Origin: Albidovulum marisflavi
GTDB taxonomy: Bacteria > Pseudomonadota > Alphaproteobacteria > Rhodobacterales > Rhodobacteraceae
Assembly (NCBI RefSeq): GCF_025751435.1
Contig: NZ_JAOWKY010000003.1
Location: 310,001-374,000, forward strand
Reading direction: 5' to 3'
DNA length: 64,000 bases
The notes beneath the pieces were generated by a model. It had not been told where the DNA came from. It saw only the letters and a program-made list of their open reading frames with translations, and searched no databases. Of the stretch, positions 54,388 through 63,349 are shown in pieces (position 1 is the stretch's first letter; each line of letters opens with the position of its first letter). The position numbers were made by a program, and so were the translations under genes.

Positions 54388-54758
54388 GGCTTCGCGCCCT
54401 TGCCCTTCTGTGCCTGCTGGCCCAACCGGCCGCCGCGCAAGAGGCATCCGATGCCCCCGGTGCGATCCTTCGCGCCTTGGACAAGGTTTCGGGGCAGGCG
54501 CAGGACATTGAGGTGCATAACGGCGAAAGCGCCTTTTTCGGCTGGATCGAGATCACGCTGAGCGCTTGTCGATACCCGACCGGGGATCCGACCTCGGATG
54601 CGTTCGCGCATGTTTCCGTGTTCGACACGACCGCGCAGGTCACGGCATTCGACGGCTGGATGATCGCTTCAAGCCCCGCGCTTTCGGCGCTTGACCATCC
54701 CCGCTACGACGTCTGGGTGCTGCGTTGCCTGATCCCGGCGACCAGCTCCGACGGCTGA
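54384..54758 (+). CDS. Secreted DUF2155 protein
   Basis: Protein of 124 aa starting at GTG 54384, with signal peptide RLRALALLCLLAQPAAAQ. The mature part has the DUF2155 pattern: ILRALDKVSGQAQDIEV, SAFFGWIEITLSACRYP, FDGWMIASSPALSALDHPRY and VWVLRC. Two Cys residues (ACRYP, VLRCL) could form a disulfide. Function unknown. Its last 55 bases overlap the convergent aat gene, which is uncommon. Confidence 0.9.
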   Translation: MRLRALALLCLLAQPAAAQEASDAPGAILRALDKVSGQAQDIEVHNGESAFFGWIEITLSACRYPTGDPTSDAFAHVSVFDTTAQVTAFDGWMIASSPALSALDHPRYDVWVLRCLIPATSSDG

Positions 54759-55345
54759 GGGGTTCGGGGCGCCGCAAAATCCGCTTCGCCGACCAGGGCG
54801 CGGCCTAACCTGCGGCGGTAGTCCGACCGTGAAATTTCGACCGCGCCCATGGACGCCAGGTGCGGCGTGAGGAACTGCGTATCGAACAGCGTGAAGCCCG
54901 CATTGACCAGGCGATCCACCAGGTAGGCCAGTGCGATCTTGGATCCGCCCGTGCGGGCGGAAAACATGCTTTCCCCGAAATAGGCGCGTCCCAAGGTGAT
55001 GCCGAAGACGCCCCCCGCGAGCGCGCCCTTCTGCCAGACCTCAAGGCTGTGGGCGTGACCCGCTTTGAAGAGTTCGTCATAGAGTTGAATGAGTTCGGCG
55101 TTGATCCAGGTTTCAGGCCTGTTCGCGCAAGCACCGACCACCTCGCGGAATGCCGTGTCTGTTCGGATTTCGTAGTCCGCCCGCAAAATCTGGCGACAGA
55201 GCGTTCTGGAAACGTGGAAGCGTTCCAAGGGGAAGATGCCGCGAAAGCGGGGATCGACCCAATGAAGCGTGTCGGCGTTACGGCCTTCGGCCATCGGGAA
55301 GATGCCCCGCGCGTATCCCGAAAGCATCATTTCGGCCGTCAGCAT
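54704..55345 (-). CDS. aat: Leucyl/phenylalanyl-tRNA–protein transferase
   Basis: Adds Leu or Phe to N-terminal Arg/Lys of proteins, making them substrates of ClpS and ClpAP; cytoplasmic. The family core is GYARGIFPMAEGRNADTLHW, HAHSLEVWQKGALAGGVFG, GESMFSARTGGSKIAL and FDTQFLTPHLASMG. Length 213 aa. GGAGGGG precedes ATG 55345. Its 3' end overlaps the DUF2155 gene on the other strand. Closeness to clpPX is thematically fitting, although ClpX itself does not use N-degrons. Confidence 0.96.
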   Translation of the reverse strand: MLTAEMMLSGYARGIFPMAEGRNADTLHWVDPRFRGIFPLERFHVSRTLCRQILRADYEIRTDTAFREVVGACANRPETWINAELIQLYDELFKAGHAHSLEVWQKGALAGGVFGITLGRAYFGESMFSARTGGSKIALAYLVDRLVNAGFTLFDTQFLTPHLASMGAVEISRSDYRRRLGRALVGEADFAAPRTPQPSELVAGIRQRSTQTS

Positions 55346-55377
55346 TCTGCCCCTCCGCTCCGGCGTCGGGCGCCGGG

Positions 55378-55401
55378 GATCCGGGGGTCGCCCCCCGGAT
55401 C
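55378..55401 (-). terminator. GC-rich hairpin between accC and aat
   Basis: GATCCGGGGG (55378–55387) pairs with CCCCCGGATC (55392–55401) around a 4-base loop. It begins 4 bases beyond the accC stop on the minus strand. No T-run follows, so it may be a processing or rho-assisted stop. Confidence 0.5.
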
Positions 55402-55405
55402 GGCG

Positions 55406-56758
55406 TCAGCCGTAGTGTGCGGCCAGCCACTTCTCCAGCCAGTGGATCGAGTAGTCGCCTTTCTGGATGTCGGCCTCTGCCAGAAGCGCGTGGAACAGCG
55501 GCACGGTCGTTTCTACTCCCTGACCGTCCACGATCAGCTCTGACAACGCCCGCTTGAGCCGTGCGAGCGCTTCGGGGCGGTCGCGGCCATGAACGATCAG
55601 CTTGCCGATCAGGCTGTCGTAGTAGGACGGGATCGTATAGCCGTCGTAAAGGGCCGAATCCATGCGAACACCCAGCCCGCCCGGCGCGTGGAACTGAGTG
55701 ATCTTTCCGGGCCGGGGCGCGAAGTCGGGAACCTTTTCGGCGTTGATGCGCACTTCGATCGCATGGCCCCGCACCTTGAGGTCCTCTTGGCGGAACTCCA
55801 TCGGCAAGCCAGCCGCGACGCGGATCTGTTCGCGCACCAGATCGACGTCAAAGATCGCCTCGGTGACCGGGTGTTCCACCTGAAGCCGGGTGTTCATCTC
55901 GATGAAGTAGAACTCGCCGTCCTCGTACAGGAACTCGATGGTGCCGGCGCCGATATAGTTGATCTTGGCGACGGCGTCGGCACAGATCTGACCGATCCTT
56001 GCGCGGGTCTCGGCGTCGATCACCGGCCCGGGCGCCTCCTCGAAAACCTTCTGGTGGCGGCGCTGCAGCGAGCAGTCGCGTTCGCCCAGATGCACCGCCT
56101 TGCCCTTGCCGTCGCCGAAGACCTGGATCTCGATGTGGCGCGGCCTCTGCAGGTATTTCTCGATATAGACCTCGTCGTTGCCGAAGGCGGCCTTCGCCTC
56201 GCTGCGCGCGGTACGGAATGCGACTTCAAGCTCGTCTTCGGTTCGCGCGACCTTCATGCCGCGCCCGCCGCCGCCCGCGGTGGCCTTGATGATGACGGGA
56301 TAACCGATCTCGGCCGCGACCTTCTTTGCAGCGGCAGTATCAGCCACGCCGCCATCGGATCCCGGCACGACCGGAATGCCAAGGCGCTTGGCGGTGTCCT
56401 TGGCGGTGATCTTGTCCCCCATGATGCGGATATGTTCCGCAGATGGGCCGATAAAGGTGATCCCGTGATCCTCCAGGATCTGGACGAAGCCGGCGTTCTC
56501 GGACAGGAAACCGTATCCGGGATGGATCGCCTGGGCCCCCGTGATCTCGCAGGCGGACACGATCGCGGGGATCGAAAGGTAGCTTTGCGAAGACGGGTTC
56601 GGCCCGATGCAGACGCTTTCGTCGGCCATACGGACATGCATCGCGTCGGCATCGGCGACCGAGTGAACGGCGACCGATTTGATCCCCATTTCCTTGCAGG
56701 CGCGGATCACCCTAAGCGCGATCTCGCCGCGGTTGGCGATCAGGATTTTATCGAACAT
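55406..56758 (-). CDS. accC: Acetyl-CoA carboxylase biotin carboxylase subunit
   Basis: ATP-dependent carboxylation of the biotin on AccB, first step of fatty acid synthesis; 450 aa. The biotin-carboxylase N-terminal domain is [20 protein letters not shown]. The ATP-grasp glycine loop is [15 protein letters not shown], and [36 protein letters not shown] and the C-terminal domain follow. I set the start at ATG 56758, preceded by GAGG; a GTG immediately before could add one residue. Starts 7 bases after accB. Confidence 0.97.
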   Translation of the reverse strand: MFDKILIANRGEIALRVIRACKEMGIKSVAVHSVADADAMHVRMADESVCIGPNPSSQSYLSIPAIVSACEITGAQAIHPGYGFLSENAGFVQILEDHGITFIGPSAEHIRIMGDKITAKDTAKRLGIPVVPGSDGGVADTAAAKKVAAEIGYPVIIKATAGGGGRGMKVARTEDELEVAFRTARSEAKAAFGNDEVYIEKYLQRPRHIEIQVFGDGKGKAVHLGERDCSLQRRHQKVFEEAPGPVIDAETRARIGQICADAVAKINYIGAGTIEFLYEDGEFYFIEMNTRLQVEHPVTEAIFDVDLVREQIRVAAGLPMEFRQEDLKVRGHAIEVRINAEKVPDFAPRPGKITQFHAPGGLGVRMDSALYDGYTIPSYYDSLIGKLIVHGRDRPEALARLKRALSELIVDGQGVETTVPLFHALLAEADIQKGDYSIHWLEKWLAAHYG

Positions 56759-56765
56759 CACCGCC

Positions 56766-57269
56766 TCACTCGATGATCAGGAGGGGTGCTCCGAACTCGA
56801 CGGGCGTTCCGTCCTCGACCAGGATGCGCTTCACTGTTCCGGCGCGGGGGGCCGGGATGTGGTTCATGGTCTTCATCGCCTCGATGATCAGGACGGTCTG
56901 GCCTTCCTTGACCTGCGCTCCGATCGCAACGAACGGATCCGCGCCCGGTTCGGGGGAAAGGTAGGCCGTGCCCACCATGGGCGATGTCACCGCGCCCGGA
57001 TGGCTGGCCGGGTCGCCACCAGCCGCAGGCGCGGCAGAGGCGGCGGGGGCGGCTGCCGCAGGGGCAGCGGCCGCAGGCGCGGCGACCGCAACTGGCGCCG
57101 CGTGATAGGCGGGGGCGGCGGGGGCCGCGTATTTCGACACCTTCACGTTCAGACTGTCGTGTTCGCCGAACTCGCGCTTGACGCTCAGTTCGGCAAGGTC
57201 GTTCTTGTTCAGAAGCTCCGCCAGGGCCTGGATGAAGGCCACATCGCTTTCGTGCGGGGTTTTGCTCAT
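56766..57269 (-). CDS. accB: Biotin carboxyl carrier protein
   Basis: Carrier of 167 aa. The N-terminal part is helical ([20 protein letters not shown]), the middle is an Ala/Pro-rich flexible linker (about residues 60–85), and the C-terminal biotinyl domain has the target lysine in [15 protein letters not shown] chose ATG 57269 (MSKTPHESD); an upstream start at 57311 lacks family similarity. First gene of accBC, divergent from preTA. Confidence 0.97.
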   Translation of the reverse strand: MSKTPHESDVAFIQALAELLNKNDLAELSVKREFGEHDSLNVKVSKYAAPAAPAYHAAPVAVAAPAAAAPAAAAPAASAAPAAGGDPASHPGAVTSPMVGTAYLSPEPGADPFVAIGAQVKEGQTVLIIEAMKTMNHIPAPRAGTVKRILVEDGTPVEFGAPLLIIE

Positions 57270-57408
57270 TGCCGTCCTCGATCGGTCCTGTCTGACCACC
57301 CGTATTTCCACGCGGGGCCAACCTTGTCCAGCCGCTTATACGCGCGCGTGGGCGCCGTGGCTAGGTTAGATGGCTGATGAATGCGGGTCGCGCGGTCCTG
57401 CGTAAAAA

Positions 57409-57426
57409 TTTTACCGCTTGATAAAA
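57409..57426. promoter_or_regulatory. AT-rich palindrome in the accB–preT intergenic region
   Basis: The arms TTTTACC and GATAAAA around GCTT form an inverted repeat with one mismatch in seven. It stands 50 bp before the preT start in an otherwise GC-rich region. It could be a promoter spacer or regulator site; it does not match the TGACCA/TGGTCA form of E. coli RutR sites. Confidence 0.3.
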
Positions 57427-57476
57427 AACAGATTCGGTGTCAGCGTCTTTCTCAAGAAACAAAGGGGGAGGCCGCG

Positions 57477-58823
57477 ATGACCAACAGCCAGTTGACGCCG
57501 GGTGTGGTGGCCGGGCGCCTTGCGGCAGACGATTACGCCCGCAACTTTTCGGATATCGCGCCAAGGCTTGACCCGCACGAAGCCCGCGTCGCGGCCGATC
57601 GCTGCTATTTCTGCCATGACGCCCCGTGCATGACGGCTTGCCCGACCTCGATCGACATTCCGCTGTTCATCCGTCAGATCGCGACGGGAACACCCGAGGC
57701 GGCGGCCAGGACAATCCTGTCGCAGAATATCCTGGGAGGAATGTGCGCCCGTGTCTGTCCGACCGAAACCCTGTGCGAACAGGTCTGCGTCCGGGAGACG
57801 GCCGAGGGCAACCCGGTCGAGATCGGGCGGCTGCAGCGCTTTGCGACCGACACATTGATGGATAAGGGCGTTCACCCCTTCACCCGCGCCGCGGCGACGG
57901 GTCGGCGTGTGGCGGTGGTCGGGGCTGGGCCTGCAGGGCTGTCGGCGGCCCACAGGCTGGCCATGAAGGGGCACGAGGTAACGGTCTACGATGGGCGCGC
58001 CAAATCGGGCGGGCTGAACGAATTTGGTATTGCCAGCTACAAGACGACAGACGGGTTCGCGCAGGCAGAGGTCGAGTGGCTGCTGCAGATCGGCGGCATC
58101 ACCGTCGAGAATGGCAAGGCGCTTGGTCGTGACATTACGCTTGATGACCTGAGGGCGGGTTTCGACGCGGTGTTTCTTGCGATGGGCCTTGCCGGCGTCA
58201 ACGCGCTGCGCGTCGAGGGCGAGGGGCGCGACGGGGTTGCCAACGCAGTCGACTTCATCGCCGAGCTTCGGCAGACCGCGGACCTTTCCAACCTTCCGGT
58301 CGGCCGCGATGTCGTCGTGATCGGCGGCGGCATGACGGCGGTGGATGCGGCCGTGCAGTCCAAGCTTCTGGGTGCCGAAAACGTCACCATCGTCTATCGG
58401 CGCGGCAAGCAAGGGATGAGCGCGTCGGAGCATGAACAGGACCATGCCGCAAGATGCGGTGTCCGGATCATTCACAATGCGGCCCCGGTCGCTGTGCATG
58501 GCAACGGCGCGGTGCGTGAGGTTGAATTTGCCTACACCAAGCAAACGCCCGAGGGCCTGAAGCTGTCCTCCGAAACCTTCAGGCTGCGGGCGGACCAGGT
58601 CTTCAAGGCGATCGGCCAGACCTTGCAAGGCGTGCCCGAGGGGCTTGCCATCGATGGCGGCAAGATCGCGGTGACCGGGCCGGGGCGGACCTCGGTCAAG
58701 GGCGTATGGGCGGGCGGCGACTGCGCGTCGGGCGGGGAAGATCTGACCGTCACGGCGGTGGCGGAGGGACGCGACGCCGCAGAAGACATTCATGCGAGCC
58801 TGACGGGAGGCCAAGATGGCTGA
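57477..58823 (+). CDS. preT: NAD-dependent dihydropyrimidine dehydrogenase subunit PreT
   Basis: Flavin/iron-sulfur subunit of 448 aa that brings electrons from NADH for reduction of uracil or thymine (first step of reductive pyrimidine breakdown), or runs in reverse. N-terminal [4Fe-4S] ligands are in CYFCHDAPCMTACPTSID and NILGGMCARVCPTETLCEQVC. The FAD motif is VAVVGAGPAGLSAAHRLAMKG and the NAD motif VVVIGGGMTAVDAAVQSKLLG. GGGGGAGG precedes ATG 57477. It overlaps preA by eight bases. The rutR-like regulator lies just past preA. Confidence 0.94.
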   Translation: MTNSQLTPGVVAGRLAADDYARNFSDIAPRLDPHEARVAADRCYFCHDAPCMTACPTSIDIPLFIRQIATGTPEAAARTILSQNILGGMCARVCPTETLCEQVCVRETAEGNPVEIGRLQRFATDTLMDKGVHPFTRAAATGRRVAVVGAGPAGLSAAHRLAMKGHEVTVYDGRAKSGGLNEFGIASYKTTDGFAQAEVEWLLQIGGITVENGKALGRDITLDDLRAGFDAVFLAMGLAGVNALRVEGEGRDGVANAVDFIAELRQTADLSNLPVGRDVVVIGGGMTAVDAAVQSKLLGAENVTIVYRRGKQGMSASEHEQDHAARCGVRIIHNAAPVAVHGNGAVREVEFAYTKQTPEGLKLSSETFRLRADQVFKAIGQTLQGVPEGLAIDGGKIAVTGPGRTSVKGVWAGGDCASGGEDLTVTAVAEGRDAAEDIHASLTGGQDG

Positions 58824-60117
58824 TCTGACGACGAATTTCATCGGGATCAAATCCCCCAACCCGTTCTGGCTGGCCTCGGCGCCGCCCACCGACAAGGAAT
58901 ACAATGTCCGGCGCGCATTCGAGGCGGGCTGGGGCGGGGTCGTCTGGAAGACCTTGGGCGCCGAGGGCCCTCCGATCGTGAACGTGAACGGGCCGCGGTA
59001 CGGCGTCGTCCACGGCGCGGACCGCCGGGTTCTGGGGATCAACAACATCGAACTGATCACCGACCGCCCACTTGAGGTGAACCTGCGAGAGATCAAGTCG
59101 GTCAAGCGCGACTATCCCGATCGGGCGCTGGTCATCAGCCTGATGGTGCCCTGTGACGAAGACAGCTGGAAGGACATCCTGAAGCGGGTGGAAGATACCG
59201 GGGCCGATGGGGTCGAGCTGAACTTCGGCTGCCCACACGGGATGGCGGAGCGCGGCATGGGCTCTGCCGTGGGGCAGGTGCCCGAATACATCGAGATGGT
59301 CACGCGTTGGGTCAAGCAGTTCAGCCGCATGCCCTGCATCGTCAAGTTGACCCCGAACATCACGGATATTCGCCGCCCGGCAGAGGCTGCCAAGCGCGGC
59401 GGCGCGGATGCGGTGTCGCTGATCAACACGATCAATTCGATCACCAGCGTCGATCTCGACAATTTCGCGCCAGAGCCTACCATCGACGGAAAGGGCACCC
59501 ATGGTGGTTACTGCGGCCCGGCGGTGAAGCCCATCGCGCTGAACATGGTGGCGGAAATCGCCCGGTCAGCGGAAACGGCAGGTTTGCCGATTTCCGGCAT
59601 CGGCGGCGTCACCACCTGGCGCGATGCGGCCGAATTCATGGCGTTGGGCGCGGGCAACGTGCAGGTCTGCACCGCTGCGATGACCTACGGCTTCAAGATC
59701 GTCCAGGAAATGATCTCTGGCCTCAGTCAGTACATGGACGAAAAGGGCATGACCTCGACCGCCGACCTGGTCGGTCGCGCGGTCCCGAACGTGACCGATT
59801 GGCAATACCTCAACCTGAACTACGTCACCAAGGCGGTGATCGACCAGGATGCCTGCATCAAGTGCGGCCGTTGCTACGCTGCGTGCGAGGATACGAGCCA
59901 CCAGGCGATCGCGATGTCTGCGGACAGGACATTCACGGTCAAGGAAGACGAATGCGTCGCCTGCAACCTGTGTCTGGATGTCTGCCCTGTCGAAGGCTGC
60001 ATCAGCATGCGCGAGCTTGCATTGGGCGAGGTCGATCAGCGGACCGGCAGAAAGGTCGGGACCTATGCCAACTGGACAACGCACCCGAACAATCCGTCCG
60101 CGCAAGCGGCCGAGTAG
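58816..60117 (+). CDS. preA: NAD-dependent dihydropyrimidine dehydrogenase subunit PreA
   Basis: Catalytic subunit of 433 aa. An FMN-binding TIM barrel of the dihydroorotate dehydrogenase family occupies the first 310 residues (NPFWLASAPPTDKEYNVRRA, VELNFGCPHGM, KLTPNITDI, GIGGVTTWRDAAEF). Two [4Fe-4S] sets follow: CIKCGRCYAACEDTSHQ and CVACNLCLDVCPVEGC. It pairs with PreT. The remaining genes for dihydropyrimidinase and ureidopropionase are not in the window. Confidence 0.95.
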   Translation: MADLTTNFIGIKSPNPFWLASAPPTDKEYNVRRAFEAGWGGVVWKTLGAEGPPIVNVNGPRYGVVHGADRRVLGINNIELITDRPLEVNLREIKSVKRDYPDRALVISLMVPCDEDSWKDILKRVEDTGADGVELNFGCPHGMAERGMGSAVGQVPEYIEMVTRWVKQFSRMPCIVKLTPNITDIRRPAEAAKRGGADAVSLINTINSITSVDLDNFAPEPTIDGKGTHGGYCGPAVKPIALNMVAEIARSAETAGLPISGIGGVTTWRDAAEFMALGAGNVQVCTAAMTYGFKIVQEMISGLSQYMDEKGMTSTADLVGRAVPNVTDWQYLNLNYVTKAVIDQDACIKCGRCYAACEDTSHQAIAMSADRTFTVKEDECVACNLCLDVCPVEGCISMRELALGEVDQRTGRKVGTYANWTTHPNNPSAQAAE

Positions 60118-60130
60118 TTGCGGGCGCGGC

Positions 60131-60160
60131 ACACCGGGGTTGGCCCTGCAGCCCCGGTGT
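60131..60160 (+). terminator. Hairpin after preA
   Basis: ACACCGGGG (60131–60139) pairs perfectly with CCCCGGTGT (60152–60160), 13 bases after the preA stop. A T-run is absent. It lies between preA and the convergent rutR-like gene and may stop transcription from either side. Confidence 0.55.
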
Positions 60161-60235
60161 CTGCCATTCGAAGGCCGCTGACCATGCCCTTGTGAGGGCT
60201 CCGTCCGAATGCGCACCGCAGGTGGCGCCCAAGGT

Positions 60236-60859
60236 TCACGGGGTCAGAAGCTTCGTAAACAAAAGATCAAGGAAATCGTGGGCTTCGGCATATGGGTCGT
60301 GACCTTCGCCCAGGACGGCGCGCACCTGGACCTCGAAGTCGGCGTAGTGCTGCGTCAAGGCCCAGATCGCAAAGATCAGGTGCTGTGGCGGCAGATCTGC
60401 GATCCTGCCCTCGCTGGCCCACTGGCGCAGCACTTCCGATTTTTCATCCACAAGCGCCTTGAGCTTGCCACCCAGAAGTTCCGTCAGCCGGGGCGCGCCC
60501 TGCAGGATCTCGTTCGCGAACAACCTGCTTTCACGCGGAAAATCGCGGCTGAGGTCCAGCTTGCGGCGGACGTATTCAAGGATCTCGGTCTTTGGGTCAC
60601 CCGCCGGATCAAGCGCCCGCAAGGGATCGAGCCAAGTATCCAGCAACTGCGACAGCAGGTCGAGGTGGATCGCCTCTTTCGAAGGGAAATAGTAAAGAAG
60701 GTTCGGCTTCGATAGCCCCGCGCGTTCGGCGATCTGATCCAGCGTCGCGCCGCGAAAGCCCTGCTGCGAGAACACATTCAGCGCCGCCTCCCGGATCAGT
60801 TCGCGGTTGCGTTGCTGAATACGCGTTTTGGCGCGCTGCTTCTGCTGGTCCTCGTTCAA
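60236..60859 (-). CDS. rutR: TetR-family regulator, RutR-like
   Basis: TetR regulator of 207 aa. The helix-turn-helix region is ALNVFSQQGFRGATLDQIAE with RAGLSKPNLLYYFPSKEAIH, and the following LDLLSQLLDTWLDPLRALDP is characteristic of RutR. The C-terminal ligand domain has HLIFAIWALTQHYADFE. RutR senses uracil and thymine in E. coli; placement beside preTA supports the same role. The space upstream (60860–61007) contains TTGGACCAA near 60907, only a partial resemblance to the known site. Confidence 0.88.
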   Translation of the reverse strand: MNEDQQKQRAKTRIQQRNRELIREAALNVFSQQGFRGATLDQIAERAGLSKPNLLYYFPSKEAIHLDLLSQLLDTWLDPLRALDPAGDPKTEILEYVRRKLDLSRDFPRESRLFANEILQGAPRLTELLGGKLKALVDEKSEVLRQWASEGRIADLPPQHLIFAIWALTQHYADFEVQVRAVLGEGHDPYAEAHDFLDLLFTKLLTP

Positions 60860-61007
60860 AACCGTCTCCGGTCCGTCGCCTTTCGACGCTATACTTTCTG
60901 CTAACTTGGACCAACCGTTAACGCAACCTGCGATTGCCCTCTCTGCGGTTTGCCCAGTCCTTATTGTGATAGCTTCCGACGATGCTTGTGCCCTGAATCC
61001 ACCGCCC

Positions 61008-61232
61008 TCATCGGATCAGCGGCGACTTCGCCATCCGGGTCCGCTCAAGTTCCAGTTCGTCCAATCCTGCATCCCGCCGCAGCCGAGCAGGCAGCCGGTC
61101 CGTGCCGTGGCGCGGTCGGACGGTGCGGTTGATGACCGCAAGACTTGCCTTCACGCGCTCAACGAATCCCATTTTCTGTTGCGCGAACGGCGCATCGCAG
61201 ATCTGAAGCTCTTGCAGGTTGACGGGCTTCAT
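61008..61232 (-). CDS. Small DUF1127-like protein
   Basis: Basic protein of 74 aa ending in the DUF1127-type motif LPARLRRDAGLDELELER. GGAGG lies six bases before ATG 61232; the frame is open to 61328 without another good start. DUF1127 proteins of alphaproteobacteria are short Arg-rich proteins, some linked to RNA turnover and phosphate responses. It is divergent from a GcvA-like LysR gene, 104 bp apart, the pattern often seen for LysR and its target. Confidence 0.8.
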   Translation of the reverse strand: MKPVNLQELQICDAPFAQQKMGFVERVKASLAVINRTVRPRHGTDRLPARLRRDAGLDELELERTRMAKSPLIR

Positions 61233-61336
61233 GGTCGCCTCCGTGTGTTCTGATGCCCAGAAGTCTGCCCGACTGCGCACGGCGCGCTCAAACGCCGTTC
61301 CTTGACAGCGATTGTTCCAAAAAGTCACAAAGAGGG

Positions 61337-62388
<1,052 letters not shown>

Positions 62389-62389
62389 T

Positions 62390-62804
62390 TGATCTGCGCC
62401 GGCCTGACGCCCCCGAACCAGCGGACCTTGTGCCGGTGACGGATCAGCGCGTGGTCTTCGTCTGCGGACCCCGAACCTGTCGGAGCTGGGGGAGCTCGCT
62501 CGCCGATTGGGCCTGCCGGACAGCGCGGCCGAAGATGATCGGGTCGCGTCACTGGTAGAACAGGTCTGCCCGGCGGTTCTGGTCAAGGGCGGGCATGCGG
62601 GCCACGGTTCGATCTGCAAGGGGCGTCTCTACTTGCCGCAGGGCCCGACTTGCGGTTCCGGGGGCCGCGCTTTCCCATCGCGCTTCGCGCTTCGCGCTTC
62701 GCGGGACCGGTTGCCAGTTGGCCGGCGCGATCGCCGTCGCGCTTGCCATGCGGAAGGATATTCCAGAGGCGGTGAGGGTCGCGCGCGGCCTTCTTGAGGC
62801 CTGA
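62390..62804 (+). pseudogene. ThiD-like (HMP-P kinase) remnant with frameshifts
   Basis: C-terminal half of a hydroxymethylpyrimidine/phosphomethylpyrimidine kinase, spread over three frames. Pieces are VPVTDQRVVFV then TPNLSELGELARRLG (5 extra bases between them at about 62463), PAVLVKGGHAGHG and GRLYLPQG, then DLRFRGPRFPIALR (one base lost near 62645), then GTGCQLAGAIAVALAMRKDI to the stop. The last shift falls on three tandem copies of GCGCTTC (62680–62700); removing two copies joins FPIALR to GTGCQ in frame. The N-terminal half is missing. Confidence 0.75.
62680..62700 (+). repeat. Three tandem copies of the heptamer GCGCTTC inside the thiD remnant
   Basis: Perfect 7-bp repeats. One copy would keep the ThiD-like frame open across this point, three copies shift it by two bases. 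Confidence 0.9.
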
Positions 62805-63037
62805 TTTCGGGACGCTCAAGCGCAAGCGGGCGGCGCCCTGGCGTGAGCCGGGAGGCCCTGAAGCGGGCTTGCGGCACGAGGCGGTCAACCCGTGCACGAT
62901 GCAACAGGTATCCAGCCCCGAGGTGTGATCAGAGCGCCCTTTGACGCCCAGGGGCGCCTTGGCGATCGCCGGGTTAGTGCAGTGCATTTCGTTCCTTTGC
63001 CGGCAAGTCTTTGGCGGCTGTCGCTTGGACAGGGCCT

Positions 63038-63261
63038 GTGCTCCGGAATCACCCGTAAACGAGAAAACTATTTTCACGAACGCGCATGGCAGGGGTGAGG
63101 TCGACGAAATATGCCATAAATATATGACCGTTATGGATATCCCGTCTTACCGGTCATGCGTTGATTTGGCGTTTTCAAGGTGACTCCAGGAAAAATGAAG
63201 AAAATAATTTACAAAAGCGCAAGTCCGGCTATAGCTTGTGGAAGTGTTCCGGAATCACCCG
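63038..63261 (+). repeat. 18-bp direct repeat pair in the promoter region
   Basis: GTGCTCCGGAATCACCCG (63038–63055) recurs as GTGTTCCGGAATCACCCG (63244–63261) with one mismatch; starts are 206 bp apart. The central TCCGGA is itself palindromic. Confidence 0.75.
63124..63157. promoter_or_regulatory. Inverted repeat ATGACCG / CGGTCAT
   Basis: Perfect 7-bp arms (63124–63130 and 63151–63157) with 27 bp between arm starts, about 190 bp before the binding-protein start. It could bind a dimeric regulator; a hairpin is less likely because of the 20-base loop. Confidence 0.35.
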
Positions 63262-63349
63262 GGCCCCGGATGTCGGAAGAGGAGCCGGCGGGGCTTGACG
63301 GGCGGGCACTTCGCTCGACGGCTGGCCGTCGCAACTCAGGGAGAGAGAA

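Larger units (their letters stand above)
62805..63349. other. 545-bp non-coding region before the solute-binding protein gene
   Basis: No convincing gene is seen; short open frames here lack family features. The last 250 bases are locally AT-rich and hold an 18-bp direct repeat pair and a CGGTCAT inverted repeat, so this is probably a regulated promoter region for the gene at 63350. Confidence 0.6.

Noticed and set aside
55406-60117. accBC or preTA as part of a novel metabolic island
   Set aside because: accBC with aat, DUF2155, mlaD and the NDUFA12-like gene is an ordinary Rhodobacteraceae block, and preTA is a common pair.
60899-60920. RutR operator before the rutR-like gene
   Set aside because: Only TTGGACCAA is present, without the full TGACCA/TGGTCA inverted repeat.
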